This document shows positions 34,680-46,388 of a stretch of 64,000 bases of DNA, in pieces. Every line of letters starts with the position of its first letter. Position 1 is the first letter of the stretch. The stretch spans positions 7,272,150 to 7,336,149 of the forward strand of contig CM054153.1 in assembly GCA_028751875.1 (NCBI GenBank). Direction: 5' to 3'. The translations under genes were made by a program, and so were the position numbers. The DNA comes from Rapana venosa (lineage: Eukaryota > Mollusca > Gastropoda > Neogastropoda > Muricidae). The notes beneath the pieces are model-generated. The model was not told the origin of the DNA. It ran no database searches and was given only the letters and a program-made list of their open reading frames with translations.

Positions 34680-36229
34680 CTCCCCCGGGGGCGTGGGGGG
34701 GAAAGGGGGATATTATTTTGCCAAGAATGCTAGTACTTTGAGTTTGGAGAAGTCGGCTGCTAATATGAGACTAATCATATGCTGTAAAGGATTCAAATTG
34801 TGCATGTGCATATATTTTTATATCTTATTATTTGCATATCTTTCAGCATATATTTCTTCAACCTCAAAAGAATTGACTCTAACACTGAGAATGAGTAAGG
34901 ATCGGGGAAATATCCATGAAAGTGATAGTCTAAAATACCGCATGTACTGTTTATCTTGTTTCGCTCTGTCTTCCAAGAATATTTTATGTCAAATCAGACT
35001 TTCAAAGAGATATTTCTCTTAGCGTGAAAATTAGCACGTTGTTTTACCTGAGTTAACTGCGTGAATACTTCGCCCCCACCCCCCTCCCCCCCCCCCCTAA
35101 AAAAAAAAGAGAAACACAAAAAAAATCTAAATGCCTGCTAAATTTATTTGTAGCTTTGCTTACGGGGGACAAACAGGACCAACAAAAAAAGTAGAGAGAC
35201 AGAGACACGCAGAAGCATGTATCGCCTTTAGTTCTGTTTAGCCCTGTTTAGCCCCCCGGCACATCAAAAGGTACAGCATCTTCCTCTTCGATTTTTCCGA
35301 CTGAAGTACAGACAGGTGAAAAATGAATCACTCTGTCGTAGCAATTCAACATCAAAAGCAAAAGGAAACTTTCCTCGGGCAAATTCAGACTTTATCCATC
35401 CCACTACTACATACCCTTCGTCTTGTTTTTCATCCAAACCGGTACGAGTCAAAGCCAGTATATCTATTAATTTCCAGCATCTCACTCAGACAACGAAACT
35501 GTCAAAAACATGATTGTCGAGTTCCCTCGGCAACGGCTCGGAAGAAGAAGAAGACAGTATCGACTATGTGTGACTGTTTGATGCGAGTCTGATCAGAGCG
35601 ATTATACGAGTTTCGCTGCGGTCGGTTGAAAGCGTGTCATGGTGTCATCACTTGGGCTCCATTGGGATGGGTCAATTTTCGTGCTCCTGCGATGAGTCTG
35701 GAAAAACGGTTTGATGTGATGGCGCCTGTCACTTTCTGTTGTCCCTGTGTGAGCTGTCAATCATTCGTAACCACTCTTTGTGTGAGCTGTCAATCATTCG
35801 TTCACTGATGAAGACGTACAGGGATACAGGTTTGTAGATATACTAGTTGAGATTTTTCCACAAGGAATTGACGGAGCACGGTGCAGAGAGATGGATTTGT
35901 ATATGTTATTCATAATGTATATGCCGTATAATATAAAACCTTTCATCAGTTTTGATGGGTTTATTTTCCCCCGTGGGAGTGACGGGGCTTATCAGTATAA
36001 TAGTATCCCCACCTTCTGGAAATTCTGTGCTAGGAATTCCATCTTTTCTATCCCTCACTTTGTTTCTGCTTTGTTCCTTTTATTCCTGTCATCTCCTTCT
36101 TGTCTATTTTCTGATTTCTTGGTTCATACCCTTCCCTTTTTCCCCAGAAAGACTAAAAAGATAAAAACTCTCTCCCACGCCGAAGTTGGGCCAGGCTTGT
36201 CAGGCACTTAACCGCAGCGCGACGCTTTT
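34680..36229. other. Intergenic DNA without gene
   Basis: AT-rich. Contains C and A runs (35082-35109) and a 23-bp direct repeat beginning TGTGTGAGCTGTCAATC at 35746 and 35779. Open frames lack coding character. Confidence 0.45.
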
Positions 36230-36382
36230 TTCGTTCATAATTATGACAGCCAACAATAGTTACCGTCTGAGCGTTCGAAGAAGAAGAAGAATGTGTTTCT
36301 TTTTTTCCATTTCTGCCAAGTGATGCCTGTTAATCGTTGTCGATAAATACTTATAGAATCATTAACACTTCCTACCCTTTGA

Positions 36383-36719
36383 TCTATCCTAGTGGCTAGA
36401 ACATTGCGCTCGCAATCTGACGACCCGGGTTCGATTCCCATTCAAGGGGGATATTTTCCCCTGGAGTTAACATCAGTGCAGACTCCACTCTCCCCAAAAG
36501 CCCTTCGGATGAGACTATAAACCGAGGCCCCGTGTGCGAACGCACGCAGAACATCCTGCGCACACGTTAAATCCTGTTCCGCTTTTCGTAAGAGTAGGCC
36601 ATTGTGTGCCGGTGGGAACAGATGACAGAATTTACACAACCGCATACCCACGGAGACTGGATGTAAAAAAGCACATAAGTGCTTATTCCATTATCCTCGA
36701 TATAAAAGAATAAAATTTA
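36383..36719 (+). mobile_element. SINE family I, best complete copy
   Basis: tRNA-like head CTATCCTAGTGGCTAGAAC (A box), B box GGTTCGATTCC at 36428-36438, body AACATCAGTGCAGACTCCAC and GACTATAAACCGAGGCCCCG, GTAAGAGTAGGCCATTGTGT, tail TGCTTATTCCATTATCCTCG and AATAAAATTT. Reference copy for the family in this window. A GAA-rich end of another SINE lies just upstream (36270-36291). Confidence 0.9.
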
Positions 36720-36764
36720 AAAAACACCATTACAACCCATATTTAAATAAACACAATCTTCGAG

Positions 36765-36850
36765 GTCGAAGAACGGCTGCCTTACTGTTGAACGCACCGG
36801 TTGCTTACGCAAAATCTTAGTTAGTGAATTCTGGAGCTCTAGTCGAAGAA
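36765..36850 (+). repeat. Module B copy
   Basis: GGTCGAAGAACGGCTGCC, GCTTACGCAAAATCTTAG, GGAGCTCTAGTCGAAGAAAG. Confidence 0.7.
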
Positions 36851-37150
36851 AGAAAAAAAATTGAAAGAAAATAAAAAAGACACATACCTTTGAATCACAG
36901 TTTTCTCTTCCTGTAGTATCCCAGCCATGCGGCATCTTGCAAGGTTGTGATATGCAAGGTTGTGAAGAAATCCTCGATCGTTCATCGAAACACTGGGTGC
37001 AGTTGACTGCAACATTTACCAAAAAAACTGGACATCGTTTATGCTTCACTATGTACAACGTCATCTAGACTTCGAAATATTACCCCCAGAAAACTTCTAT
37101 ACAGTAAAAACATGCATGGAATTACAATAAACAGGAGCCCTGTCCATCAG

Positions 37151-37182
<32 letters not shown>
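37151..37182. repeat. GATA microsatellite
   Basis: Eight GATA units. 36851-37150 before it shows nothing. Confidence 0.95.
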
Positions 37183-37376
37183 CTCATTGAATCCGGGGGA
37201 CACACACACGCACGCACGTCCACTCGCCTTCACCGACACAGGATTTTTACAAAAAATGAAACTACGTCCAAACTTATGACCAGTCAATCTACAATTTTCT
37301 TCCATATTTATTTGGGGCATTGTGGGAAACTGCAAAAACTTATGACAAAGGGCTTAGGCCCCACAGGGATTAAGTG

Positions 37377-37460
37377 TACAGTCTGTCTGTCTGTCTGTCT
37401 CAGAAGTGTTCTCTCTCTCTCTCTCTCTCTCTCCCCTCTCTCCCTCTCTCTCAGAAGTGT

Positions 37461-37509
<49 letters not shown>

Positions 37510-37595
37510 ATCATCTATCTATTATCTAATCTATCTCTCTTCTCTCTCTCAGAAGTTCTCTGTCTGTCCGTCTCTCTGTCTGTCTGTCTTTCAGA
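37377..37595. repeat. TCTG/CT compound tract with repeated CAGAAGT
   Basis: Blocks of TCTG and CT separated four times by CAGAAGT, suggesting tandem growth of a longer unit. Confidence 0.9.
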
Positions 37596-37654
37596 AGTTA
37601 ACTTTCAAAGTTGCTGAGAGTCGCCCCAGGTTCCGCTAGCTGTCAAAATTTGCG

Positions 37655-37775
37655 TCAATATTTTGACAGTCTCGGTCAGTGCGTCTCAGCGTCTACCCCG
37701 GGTGCAGTGAGAAGGCCTCACAGTTGCAATCAAAACAAGCTGGCCTAATTACGGCATTTGTTTTTACAACACACT
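37655..37775 (+). repeat. Diverged local repeat R3, copy 1
   Basis: GTCAATATTTTGACAG, CGGTCAGTGCG, GCAATCAAAACAAGC, TACGGCATTTGTTTTTA; diverged second copy at 38300-38420. Confidence 0.5.
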
Positions 37776-37949
37776 CTTCAGTTCAATACTACCCCACGCG
37801 TATCCAGCGCCTTCAGAAATGAAGCTGAGACAACTGCGTGTGGTGACCCAGGGGAGGCATGCTTGCGGTTATCAAGATTTTGTCTCTGAGTTGTGACTTA
37901 TAACATGTTGAAGCCCTTTAGGATACAGAAGATGAAAACTACTTTTTGG

Positions 37950-38050
37950 TGTGTATGTGTGTGAAGGGGGGTGGCATGGTGTGTGTGTGTGTGTAACCAG
38001 GTGAGTACTTGTGTGTGTTTATGTGTGTGTGTGTGCGCGCGCGCGAGCGT
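37950..38050. repeat. GT/GC-rich microsatellite
   Basis: Three (GT)n blocks and a CGCGCGCG end. Confidence 0.9.
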
Positions 38051-38299
38051 GCGCATATTGTAATGATAATTAAAACAATAATAGGATTTAGATAGATTTA
38101 GCCATAGCGAAATAAACAAATTAACATATTTTTACCTTTTTAAAATACCCACAACTGGTTTAAAGATACTGGTGCATAAGGAAGCAAGTACGTGTACTTT
38201 TTTTTTTAGGAAAGGGAGAGAAAAGAACGGAGAAAGACAGACAAAGAAAAGAAAGACAAAGAAACTTTTCAAGGCCGTCAATCAGCTCATTCAAGTTTG

Positions 38300-38420
38300 T
38301 GTCAATATTTTTATTGTCACGGTTGGTGCACTGCATTGATTACCGCATCTACAAGAAAGACTAAACTGCTGCAGTCAAAACAACAGGAATCAGTTACGAC
38401 ATTTGTTATGATAACACCCT
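38300..38420 (+). repeat. Diverged local repeat R3, copy 2
   Basis: GTCAATATTTTTATTGTCAC, CGGTTGGTGC, GCAGTCAAAACAACAGG, TACGACATTTGTTATGA. Confidence 0.5.
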
Positions 38421-38424
38421 CGGG

Positions 38425-38512
38425 ACCCTCCCCCCCGGGACCCCCCCACCCCCACCCCACGGGGACCCCTCCCCCACCGCGGGGACCCCACCCCCACCCC
38501 ACCCCACTTCTC
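38425..38512. repeat. C-rich (CCCCACC)n-like tract
   Basis: Strand-asymmetric C-rich stretch; the minus strand has several GGGG runs that could form a G-quadruplex. Confidence 0.85.
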
Positions 38513-38689
38513 CCCCTTACAGCCCCACGCGCTTTTAAGTCGGCCTGTGTGATAGTCACCTTAGCTCTTTGAAGACGTTTTATTCTTGAAATTAGCTCGA
38601 ATTTTCTAGAGTGGAATTTGTTAGCCTCTTGGTTAACAAACAACGAGCTCCTTTATTCTCTAAGCGTGGTTTGTTGCATCTCAAAGGCT

Positions 38690-38704
38690 GCGCGCGCGCG
38701 CGCG

Positions 38705-38763
<59 letters not shown>

Positions 38764-38780
38764 GCGCGCGCGCGCGCGCA
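38690..38780. repeat. (GC)n(CA)n(CG)n alternating purine-pyrimidine tract
   Basis: About 91 bases of unbroken purine-pyrimidine alternation, CG-rich at both ends. Confidence 0.95.
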
Positions 38781-39786
38781 AAGGGAAGGGGGAGGGGGGG
38801 TGTTTGAGCGATAAGCTTTCACGTTGCAATTTTGCTTTTAAAATACTTCATCCACTAAGAGTTGGGTTGTTGTTTTTTTGTTTTGCTTTGTAGTTTTTAG
38901 TTATATATTATGTTTGCTTTTTTGTATGTCCGAACTATTACAATAAATATGAAAACACGTACTAACAGCAGTAGGAAAACAAAAATTCCCTTTTCAGTAA
39001 CCCCGAGACTATGCAAGTGATTATATCACTTCGTAGTTGCTGACAGGAAAAACTGAAATCTGATCTCACGAAAAAAAAGAAAAAGAAAACACGTACGACA
39101 TTACTTGAAAAAGAGAAAACTCATGTAGAATACAAGCAAAGTATGAAACAGTTAAACAAATACACAACACACGCAGTAACACGCTAAACATTACACAGTT
39201 TTTAACTATGTCATTTCCCTTTCAGATTCGTTAGATTATAACAAAACTGAAAGTCATTTAAACGGATATCCAAGGCTGTGCTTTCATTGCTTAGAAAAAA
39301 ATCTGGATACTTACATAGAGGAGACAAGATAAAAACATTTTTAAGACGTTTTGAAAAGAAAATTATAGTAGCTCTTTTTCTTTCGTTTGTTGCTGTTTGC
39401 TTCTATGTGCCTATACAGCGAACAATAGGTTAATTTCAATTGTTGAGTATTTTCCTCAGTTTTTAACTTCTTGTTTTTATTTTTCATTCGATATATTTTC
39501 ATTTACATTATTATGAATAAGTGTATTTCCATAGGTCTGTTGTTTGTATATTATCATACCAACGTAGAGGTCACTCCGTAGATAACAAAAAGCATTATTA
39601 TACATATACCTCCGTTGGTTGTCTCAAGTAAATGAATCGTTGGCTGAATTTATGTTCTTTTGTTTTTTGTTTTGGAAGTATTGACTTGCGAGTTCTCTTC
39701 CTTGAGTGTAGCGTAATACTCTTTCCTCGCCATTCCTTCATATCAATAATAGACCGGTTAGTAGTTTCGGGGAAGGGGGTTGGGAG
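38781..39786. other. AT-rich intergenic DNA
   Basis: No gene, repeat or conserved element recognised; a G run begins at 39787. Confidence 0.45.
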
Positions 39787-39874
39787 GGGGGGGGGGGGGG
39801 GGGGAACCTACGCAGGGAAAAGAAAGTCAAAGAGAGATGCCTAAATATAAAATCTCCTCTGGGAAATTATTACA

Positions 39875-39884
<10 letters not shown>

Positions 39885-39909
<25 letters not shown>

Positions 39910-40113
39910 AGGGGAGAGAGAGAGAGACAATGACAAAGACAATGACAATATTTTATTGTAATAAGCTGTTAAAGCCCATTTACAAGGGACAGTGGGAAGG
40001 GGACTGGGCACAAAACAGTATTTTCAGAATACAGATGTATCATTTCACAGCCCAAATGGTCGACATGATGGAGTTTCCACAACATGGTGAAGTGTTTTAA
40101 TTACGATTCAATG
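39885..40113. repeat. GA tract plus repeat R4, copy 1
   Basis: (GA)n followed by GACAATATTTTATTGTAATA, AGCTGTTAAAGCCCATTTAC and CCCAAATGGTCGACATG. Second copy at 40298-40514. It may be the inverted 3' end of a retroelement with a (CT)n tail. Confidence 0.85.
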
Positions 40114-40293
40114 AATGGTGCTACACTTTCGCCCATTCCTAATGGGGAAAGGGGGGGGGGGTAACATCAACCACAACACTTAACACCCATTTCTGTGACA
40201 GGGCTTTCCTGCCCCTACATTCGTCTGACCGTAACTCATGCTCTTTTCCAAAACGTGAAAAACCTAACTCACAATATTGAAAACCCTCTGTTT

Positions 40294-40297
<4 letters not shown>

Positions 40298-40354
<57 letters not shown>

Positions 40355-40514
40355 ATGACAATATTTTATTGTAATAAGCTGTTAAAGCCCATTTACAAGG
40401 GGACTGGGCACAAAACACGTATTTTCAGAAATACAGATGTATAATTTCTACAGCCCAAATGGTCGACATGGCATGGATTCCACGACAAGGTGAAGTGTTT
40501 TACATTACGATTCA
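40298..40514. repeat. GA tract plus repeat R4, copy 2
   Basis: Same order as copy 1, ~85-90% similar by eye, with a 14-base deletion near GGGACAGTGGGAAG. Confidence 0.85.
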
Positions 40515-40869
40515 CAGAGAGAGAGAGCTGGGAGGATTTATTTTTCCTTTCATCTCGCGTGTCTTTTTATCTATTCATCGGTTTACAAGGCAAATCTTGT
40601 GCAGCAACCCTGTAGTCTTCCTTTCTCGTTAGAAGCGAGGGCGGTTCCATCAATAGCACATCTAGATCAATTTGCCGCTTGCTTTTTGAACCGAAGGAGT
40701 TGTCTTTTCCTGGTGCAGTTTCTTTCGCTGTGTCTGTGCGATGTTTGAAAAGTTCTGTTAAAATTAAGGGTCTAAATGAACTTATATTGAGGCGACAACA
40801 TTGTTTTGCTTCGTCTGCTAATTCTATGAAACATTTATAGTCAGAAATCGGTCCAGTCTCGTGTGAGAA

Positions 40870-41085
40870 GTTATGTTTCTTGTTTGTTTGGTTTTTGGTT
40901 TTTTTGTTTTGTTTGTTGGGTTTGTTTCTGTTTTGCTGTTTGTTGTTTGTTTTTTGGGTTTTTTATTGTGTGTTGGTTTTGTTTTGGTTTGTTTTTTGTG
41001 TTTGTGTGGTATTTTTGTTTGTTTTTTTTGGTGGGGTGGTTGGTGTGGGGGAGGTATTTGTTTTGGGGGTGTAAATTTTTTTCTG
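40870..41085. repeat. GTTTT-rich low-complexity tract
   Basis: Runs of GTTT and GTTTT; three plus-strand frames stay open for lack of A, giving Phe/Cys/Val-rich shadow proteins. 40515-40869 before it has no gene. Confidence 0.85.
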
Positions 41086-41376
41086 CATCGTTGCATATGA
41101 AAAAATGATGGCTATCTGAATAAAAGAATATTTGTATTTTTCTTTGCAGTTTATTTCATTTAGTGCCTCTCTTGGCTCCCGTGTTTATGTGTACGCTAGT
41201 TGTTGGCTCGTCTGTGTCATGCGTTGAGAAAAACAAGGTCCGTTTCCTGCTTGTTGTATGATTACTTCCCTTTACTGAAAGAAATTATAGAAAATCTCTG
41301 TAGCTAAAAAGGGTTAATGGGAATAAACCATTGGGAATTGTGAACTTCCTCTCTTATTTGTTGTCTTGTATGATTA

Positions 41377-41398
41377 CTCCCCCCCCCCCCCCCCTCTC
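41377..41398. repeat. C run
   Basis: About 16 C in a row. Confidence 0.9.
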
Positions 41399-41520
41399 GT
41401 GGGAATGTTGGGGAGGGGAAGGGACTTTAAGTATGAATAGCATCCTCATCTTCTGGAAATTCTCTGCCATAAATTTCACCTTTTTCTATCACTTCCTTCG
41501 TTTTTGTCTTTTTCCTTATA

Positions 41521-41545
41521 CACCCCCCCCCCCTCCCGCCGCCCC

Positions 41546-41622
<77 letters not shown>
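41521..41622. repeat. C-rich and CT microsatellite
   Basis: C-rich 41521-41548 then (CT)n to 41620. Confidence 0.95.
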
Positions 41623-41625
<3 letters not shown>

Positions 41626-41711
41626 CTTCCATAGCTTGGCATCCAGCAATACGCACTTCTCAACAGTCAGTGAGAAATTTCGCTTCGTGTATGTGCGTTT
41701 CCGTGCACACC

Positions 41712-41798
41712 ATGCCAGTTAAAGGGCTCCCCACAACACTGGAAAGTATGTTGTATGCAGTGTCACAAGATACGACGTTGTCTCCCTTTAGAATTCAG
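41712..41798 (+). CDS. Possible orphan first coding exon
   Basis: Twenty-nine codons from an ATG in good context (ACACCATGCC) to a CAG followed by GTAAAC, a plausible donor in phase 0. The peptide begins MPVKGLPTTLESMLYAVSQD and ends FRIQ. It is balanced in composition, unlike the surrounding low-complexity frames. No downstream partner exon or known domain was recognised, and a chance frame cannot be excluded. Confidence 0.25.
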
Positions 41799-42004
41799 GT
41801 AAACAAACGATTGTTGTTCTCAGACTGACAACCATGACTTCCAACTAGCCCGTGTCAATGATTACAGTACATTTTATCGTCATAAATGTCCATCCCAGGA
41901 GGTAAAAAAGAGACAGAAGACGAGCAGAACACAGATCGAACAAAGAGAAAAAGCGAAATTTCAATATTCCTTCAAATTTATTGCCGAACCCACCCAGAAA
42001 TCCC

Positions 42005-42110
42005 CAAAGTCGGAATGCGGCTACCTTCATGGTAGGCAAAAACGGTCGCATACGCAAAATGTCACCGTCGGTGAACCTCTGAACTCTTGCCGAGGAACAA
42101 AAGAAAACTG
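42005..42110 (+). repeat. Module B copy
   Basis: GTCGGAATGCGGCTACCTTC, GGTCGCATACGCAAAATG, CTGAACTCTTGCCGAGGAAC. Confidence 0.75.
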
Positions 42111-42311
42111 CCGAACCCACCCGGTCTAGTCTATGCTACCAACCCTAGTGAAAACGAAACTAGAGCAGCCAACCCACCCAGGGTCCTACAGCGAAGCAAG
42201 GGCATCCTGGGAAACAGCTTCAGGAAAGCGTGGACACCGGACCAGGAGATGAAAAAGGTGGCATTCATGAGCTAGATAGACCTGCTCAAGTCATCATCAT
42301 CATCATCATCA

Positions 42312-42760
42312 TTAGCCATTACACCCAGCGGTGTGTAGGGCAGCAACAAAGCGCTTCCACTCCTGCCTATCCTGGGCCAACCTAGTCACTGATCCCCAAG
42401 AGTGCTGCATGGCCTTCATCTCACTTTCTACAGTTCTCCTCCACGTTGCTTTTGGTCTTCCTTTCTTTCTCCTTCCTTCTGGGGTCCAGTGCAATGCTGT
42501 TCTTGTGATTGACTGTGGGTCTCTTCGGAGGATGTGCCCAATCCACTTCCCGTCGTCTGGTGATGATGGTTCCCATGTCTTCTTGCATGCATCTCCGTAG
42601 TAGGTCTTCATTGGAGATCTTCTCTGGCCAAAAGATCCGGAGAATTCTTCGCAGGCATATGGTGTGGAAGGATCGAAGTTTGGTAAGATCCACTTCCGTC
42701 ATCCTCCAGCACTCAGAACCGTACAGGAGCGTACACACAACACAGCTCTGGTATAGCTTC
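42312..42760 (-). pseudogene. Non-LTR retrotransposon RT C-terminal relic
   Basis: Two overlapping minus-strand frames form one broken protein. The upstream frame has LLYGSECWRMTEVDL, SFHTICLRRILRIFWPEKIS and NEDLLRRC; the downstream one KWIGHILRRDPQSITRTALH, GRRKKGRPKATWRRTVESEM and a final AGCNG. These motifs are usual after the RT domain. The frameshift falls at about 42540-42600. A (TCA)n tract at 42290-42311 marks its 3' end. It differs from the LINEs at 14946 and 63165. Clade not assigned. Confidence 0.85.
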
Positions 42761-43518
42761 AGCTTGGTGTTGGTGCTGTACTATCACTCGCTGAAAAACT
42801 GCGACCAGGACACTGCCAGCTCTTTCTCTCTCCACCGCCTAAAAATGTCACCCATGGACGTGTGGCTTTGTGGTACAGCCCTTGTCTTGCAGTGTTGCTC
42901 TACCTTCAACACTGAGACACCAGACGTGGCCCAGCCCATGAGAGCTCCAGGGAAAACTATAGGGACTCGACTGGCAGAGTCGCTGCCACAGACTTTGCCA
43001 TCCAGGCTGGACTAAAAGTTTAGCATGACCAGATAACGCAGAAAGATTCATTTCTTTTATCATAAATGCTAAGGAAGAACATGTTTATGAGCTTTCGCTG
43101 TAATCGTCTTCTGAATGTGAGCATTATACAAAATTCTACAGTCTTGACGATTCAGATTGTACTAGATTAGTGTTATCAGTGTTGGTTTTGTTTATGCTAA
43201 GGAATAACATAGATGATAAGCAACGGAGGGAAATCTCTTGTTTTCTTGACATATTTAGGTCTGTTGGTTTTCATGTACCAGCGCTTTGATTGTCTACAGA
43301 TTCGGTATAAAATCATACTTATATATATTATTAGAAAATCTAATTGAATAATCATTTTTAAAAAGTTTTCTGGGGGGGTTATTACGTAATTGGCTTACGT
43401 GATTGGGGGGTCGGGTTGTTCTGAAAAAAGTCACATGAACAGATACAAAGCTTTGATGCGTCTCCAAACCTGTCACGAATAACAACGGTATTAGTGGTAT
43501 GTGTAGCATATTGCGTTA
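42761..43518. other. Intergenic DNA without gene
   Basis: AT-rich from 43020; nothing recognised. Confidence 0.45.
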
Positions 43519-43542
43519 TAATGGGGGGGGGGGGGGGGGGGG
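43519..43542. repeat. G run
   Basis: About 20 or more consecutive G. Confidence 0.93.
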
Positions 43543-43683
43543 AGTCCACAGTGCTGAAGCAGACCATGTTAGCTTGTCACCCCACCCCACTTATGTGCAA
43601 CGCTTTGATTTCAGTCCAACAAGGTGCATGTGTTGGGCTCGAACTGCATCTTCCTTTCCCTTTTAATATGTGAGCCATTGTTG

Positions 43684-43759
43684 AGCGCTTTGATTTGTTG
43701 CTTTACAAGATTCAGCGCTATATAAATTCCATACATTATTATTATTATTATTATTATTA
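43684..43759 (+). mobile_element. SINE/LINE 3' tail fragment
   Basis: GAGCGCTTTGATTTGTTGC, ACAAGATTCAGCGCTATATA, AATTCCATAC then (ATT)n. It matches the SINE-A tail in the satellite insertions more closely than the LINE at 15818. Confidence 0.85.
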
Positions 43760-43892
43760 ACAAGGTGAGCAAGCTGGAGGCCCTCTCTGTTTCCACTTTT
43801 GTAAATGTATTACTGATGGCATTTCAAACAAACCGTATTGTGACAGCCATAAGATAGTTTCAAAACTTGTTGAGAGACTAAATAGTTTATCT

Positions 43893-43896
<4 letters not shown>

Positions 43897-43925
<29 letters not shown>

Positions 43926-43940
43926 ACCCCGCCCCCGCCT
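43897..43940. repeat. C run
   Basis: 29 consecutive C (43897-43925) then C-rich. Confidence 0.95.
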
Positions 43941-44800
43941 CCTTCAGCTCCAAACTTCCCCATCTGACTTGCAGCAGAGCGTTCTGTCTGTCACTGGTTT
44001 CGCTTCAAATGCCCCCTGGGCACAGACAGTGTCCGCATGTCAACGCAACTTCCGACAAATTCAGCGCCTTCTTCCAGCAACAGAGTTCTTTCGCAGATGA
44101 GGGTCTCCCTTCTTTTCTAGCTCTACCTTTAATTCAACTTCAATGTTTTCAGAGGATGAGGTGAAAACGTTGAAAGCCTGTCACACTGTCTGCGGAACTA
44201 GGTTTACGGGAGTTGTCGTCCTTCCTCCGGCTCCCAAGGCTATAGCAGACAGTTGTTGATCCTAGCACTGGTCAGTTCGCCACGTGTCACGAACTCCCCT
44301 GGTCACGGATGTTGCTGGGAAACAGACAGAGCGACGAGTTAATTACTGGATGCTGTCCTCTTCCTCTGCTCAAAGACCCTTCTGTATCATTGATCTTTTC
44401 AGTTTGCGGTTAGTTCAGAATTTGTTAGTGGAGTCAGGTCGGCAAAACAAACTTGCGGTGAAGGTGTTAATGCTTCGCTTATGTTGATGTTTTGTTTGTA
44501 CCGTCGCTGATCAGCATCAACTGACAGACGTTTGGCAGGTGACTGACAAAGTGAGAGGTAGTTCTTCTCTGGCATAACACTGTCAGGTTGTTTTTCAACT
44601 GATGAGTTTGAGCCTGCAATGGCAGCCTGTTTAAGCTAAGATTGCCGAAGCCCGCAAGTGGTATTAGCAAACTTCTTCAGCGTATGATGCAACAGCTCAA
44701 CTGTGCATGGGACAGGCTTTGTAAATTGTTGTTAATATCATACTGAACAAATATTGTTAGTTGTTTTTTTATTCACATAGGCACATGCACGTGAGCGCAT
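43941..44800. other. Unique intergenic DNA
   Basis: Moderate GC; open frames up to 67 codons show no recognised motif. Confidence 0.45.
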
Positions 44801-44905
44801 GCATACAACAGCGTGTGCACACACAAAGGTGCGCGCACACACACACACACACGCACACTTATACAGGTATACACTCGTACACGCACACATGCACCTAAAC
44901 GCATG
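44801..44905. repeat. Degenerate CA tract
   Basis: CACA with GCGC and ATAC variants. Confidence 0.85.
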
Positions 44906-45108
44906 CAAGACCTCAGTCATGTTCAATACTTTTCGACTCCAATCGTTCATATTAATTTGTTAGTACCTAATACGTGTTGGTACAAAGCAAGGTAAAAAGC
45001 CTCAGTATTAACTGTGTAATGATTTAGTTGGTTGTTTTTTTCTTTATTTGGTAGCGTCCCCCTCCCCTCCCTACCAAAAAAGTGATGGAAGGTGCACGCG
45101 CGCATGCA

Positions 45109-45385
45109 CGCACCACACACACACACACACATACACAACACACACACACAAACACACACCACACACACCACACACGCACACAACACACACACGCAACACA
45201 CACCACACACTCTCTCACACACACACACACACAAACACCACTAACACAACACACTGTCAAACACAACACACACTAACACAACACACACCACACCACACAC
45301 AACACACACACACACACTCACAACACACACACACACACACAACACACACAACCACGCACACACACACACATACCACACACACAAC

Positions 45386-45418
<33 letters not shown>

Positions 45419-45868
45419 CACACACACACACACCACATACACACCACACACACACACCACCACACACACACCCACGCACACACACTCACACACGCACACA
45501 CACCACCACCACACACACACACCACACACACACACACACACCACATACACACACACCACGCACCACACACACCACGCACAACACACACCACGCAACACAC
45601 ACACCACAACACACACACCACCACACACACCACACACACATACACACACACTTACACACAACACACACTTACACACACACACACACAACACACACACACA
45701 CACACACACACACACTTACACACAACACACACTCACGAGGCGACTCCTGTCTGACAAAAGTGAACCCATCTTTCATAAGCAAGCTTTTCGGTCATCTACC
45801 AAAAAACACCTTTAAATCGTTTACACACACACACACCACCACACACACAACAACACACACACACAACA

Positions 45869-45934
<66 letters not shown>

Positions 45935-46005
45935 CACACACAAAACACACACCACACACACAACACACACACACCACACCACACACACACACACACACAC
46001 CACAA

Positions 46006-46053
<48 letters not shown>

Positions 46054-46119
46054 CACACACACACACACACACACACAACACACACACACACACACACAAC
46101 ACACACACACACCACACAC

Positions 46120-46155
<36 letters not shown>

Positions 46156-46274
46156 ACACACACACCACACACACCACACACACTCACGAGGCGACTCCCG
46201 TCTGACAAAAGTGAACCCATCTTTCATAAGCAAGCTTTTCGGTCATCTACCAAAAACACCTTTAAATCCGTTTA
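45109..46274. repeat. 1.1 kb CA-rich array with duplicated 91-93 bp spacer
   Basis: Two blocks of irregular CA/ACC/CAA repeats (45109-45732 and 45824-46181), each followed by a spacer starting ACTCACGAGGCGACTC and ending TTTAAATC(C)GTTTA (45733-45823 and 46182-46274; offset 449 bp). Spacers differ at a few bases only. All long frames on both strands are His/Thr or Cys/Val simple repeats. Confidence 0.93.
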
Positions 46275-46388
46275 AGTGTCAGCTAGGACACCTACCTGCC
46301 CCCCCTCCACCACCCACCCCACCCTGCTTCCCCCAACCGTTGAAGGAAAGAGCTGAAGGAGGGGCGGCTGGAGAGATGGAAAAGAGGC

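Noticed and set aside
34465..35022. 185-residue plus frame
   Set aside because: Central part is a GA microsatellite (Arg-Glu); the flanks have no coding character or splice-site support.
45048..46275. Large His/Thr and Cys/Val proteins on both strands
   Set aside because: All are translations of CA-rich simple repeats and stay open only because the repeats lack stop codons.
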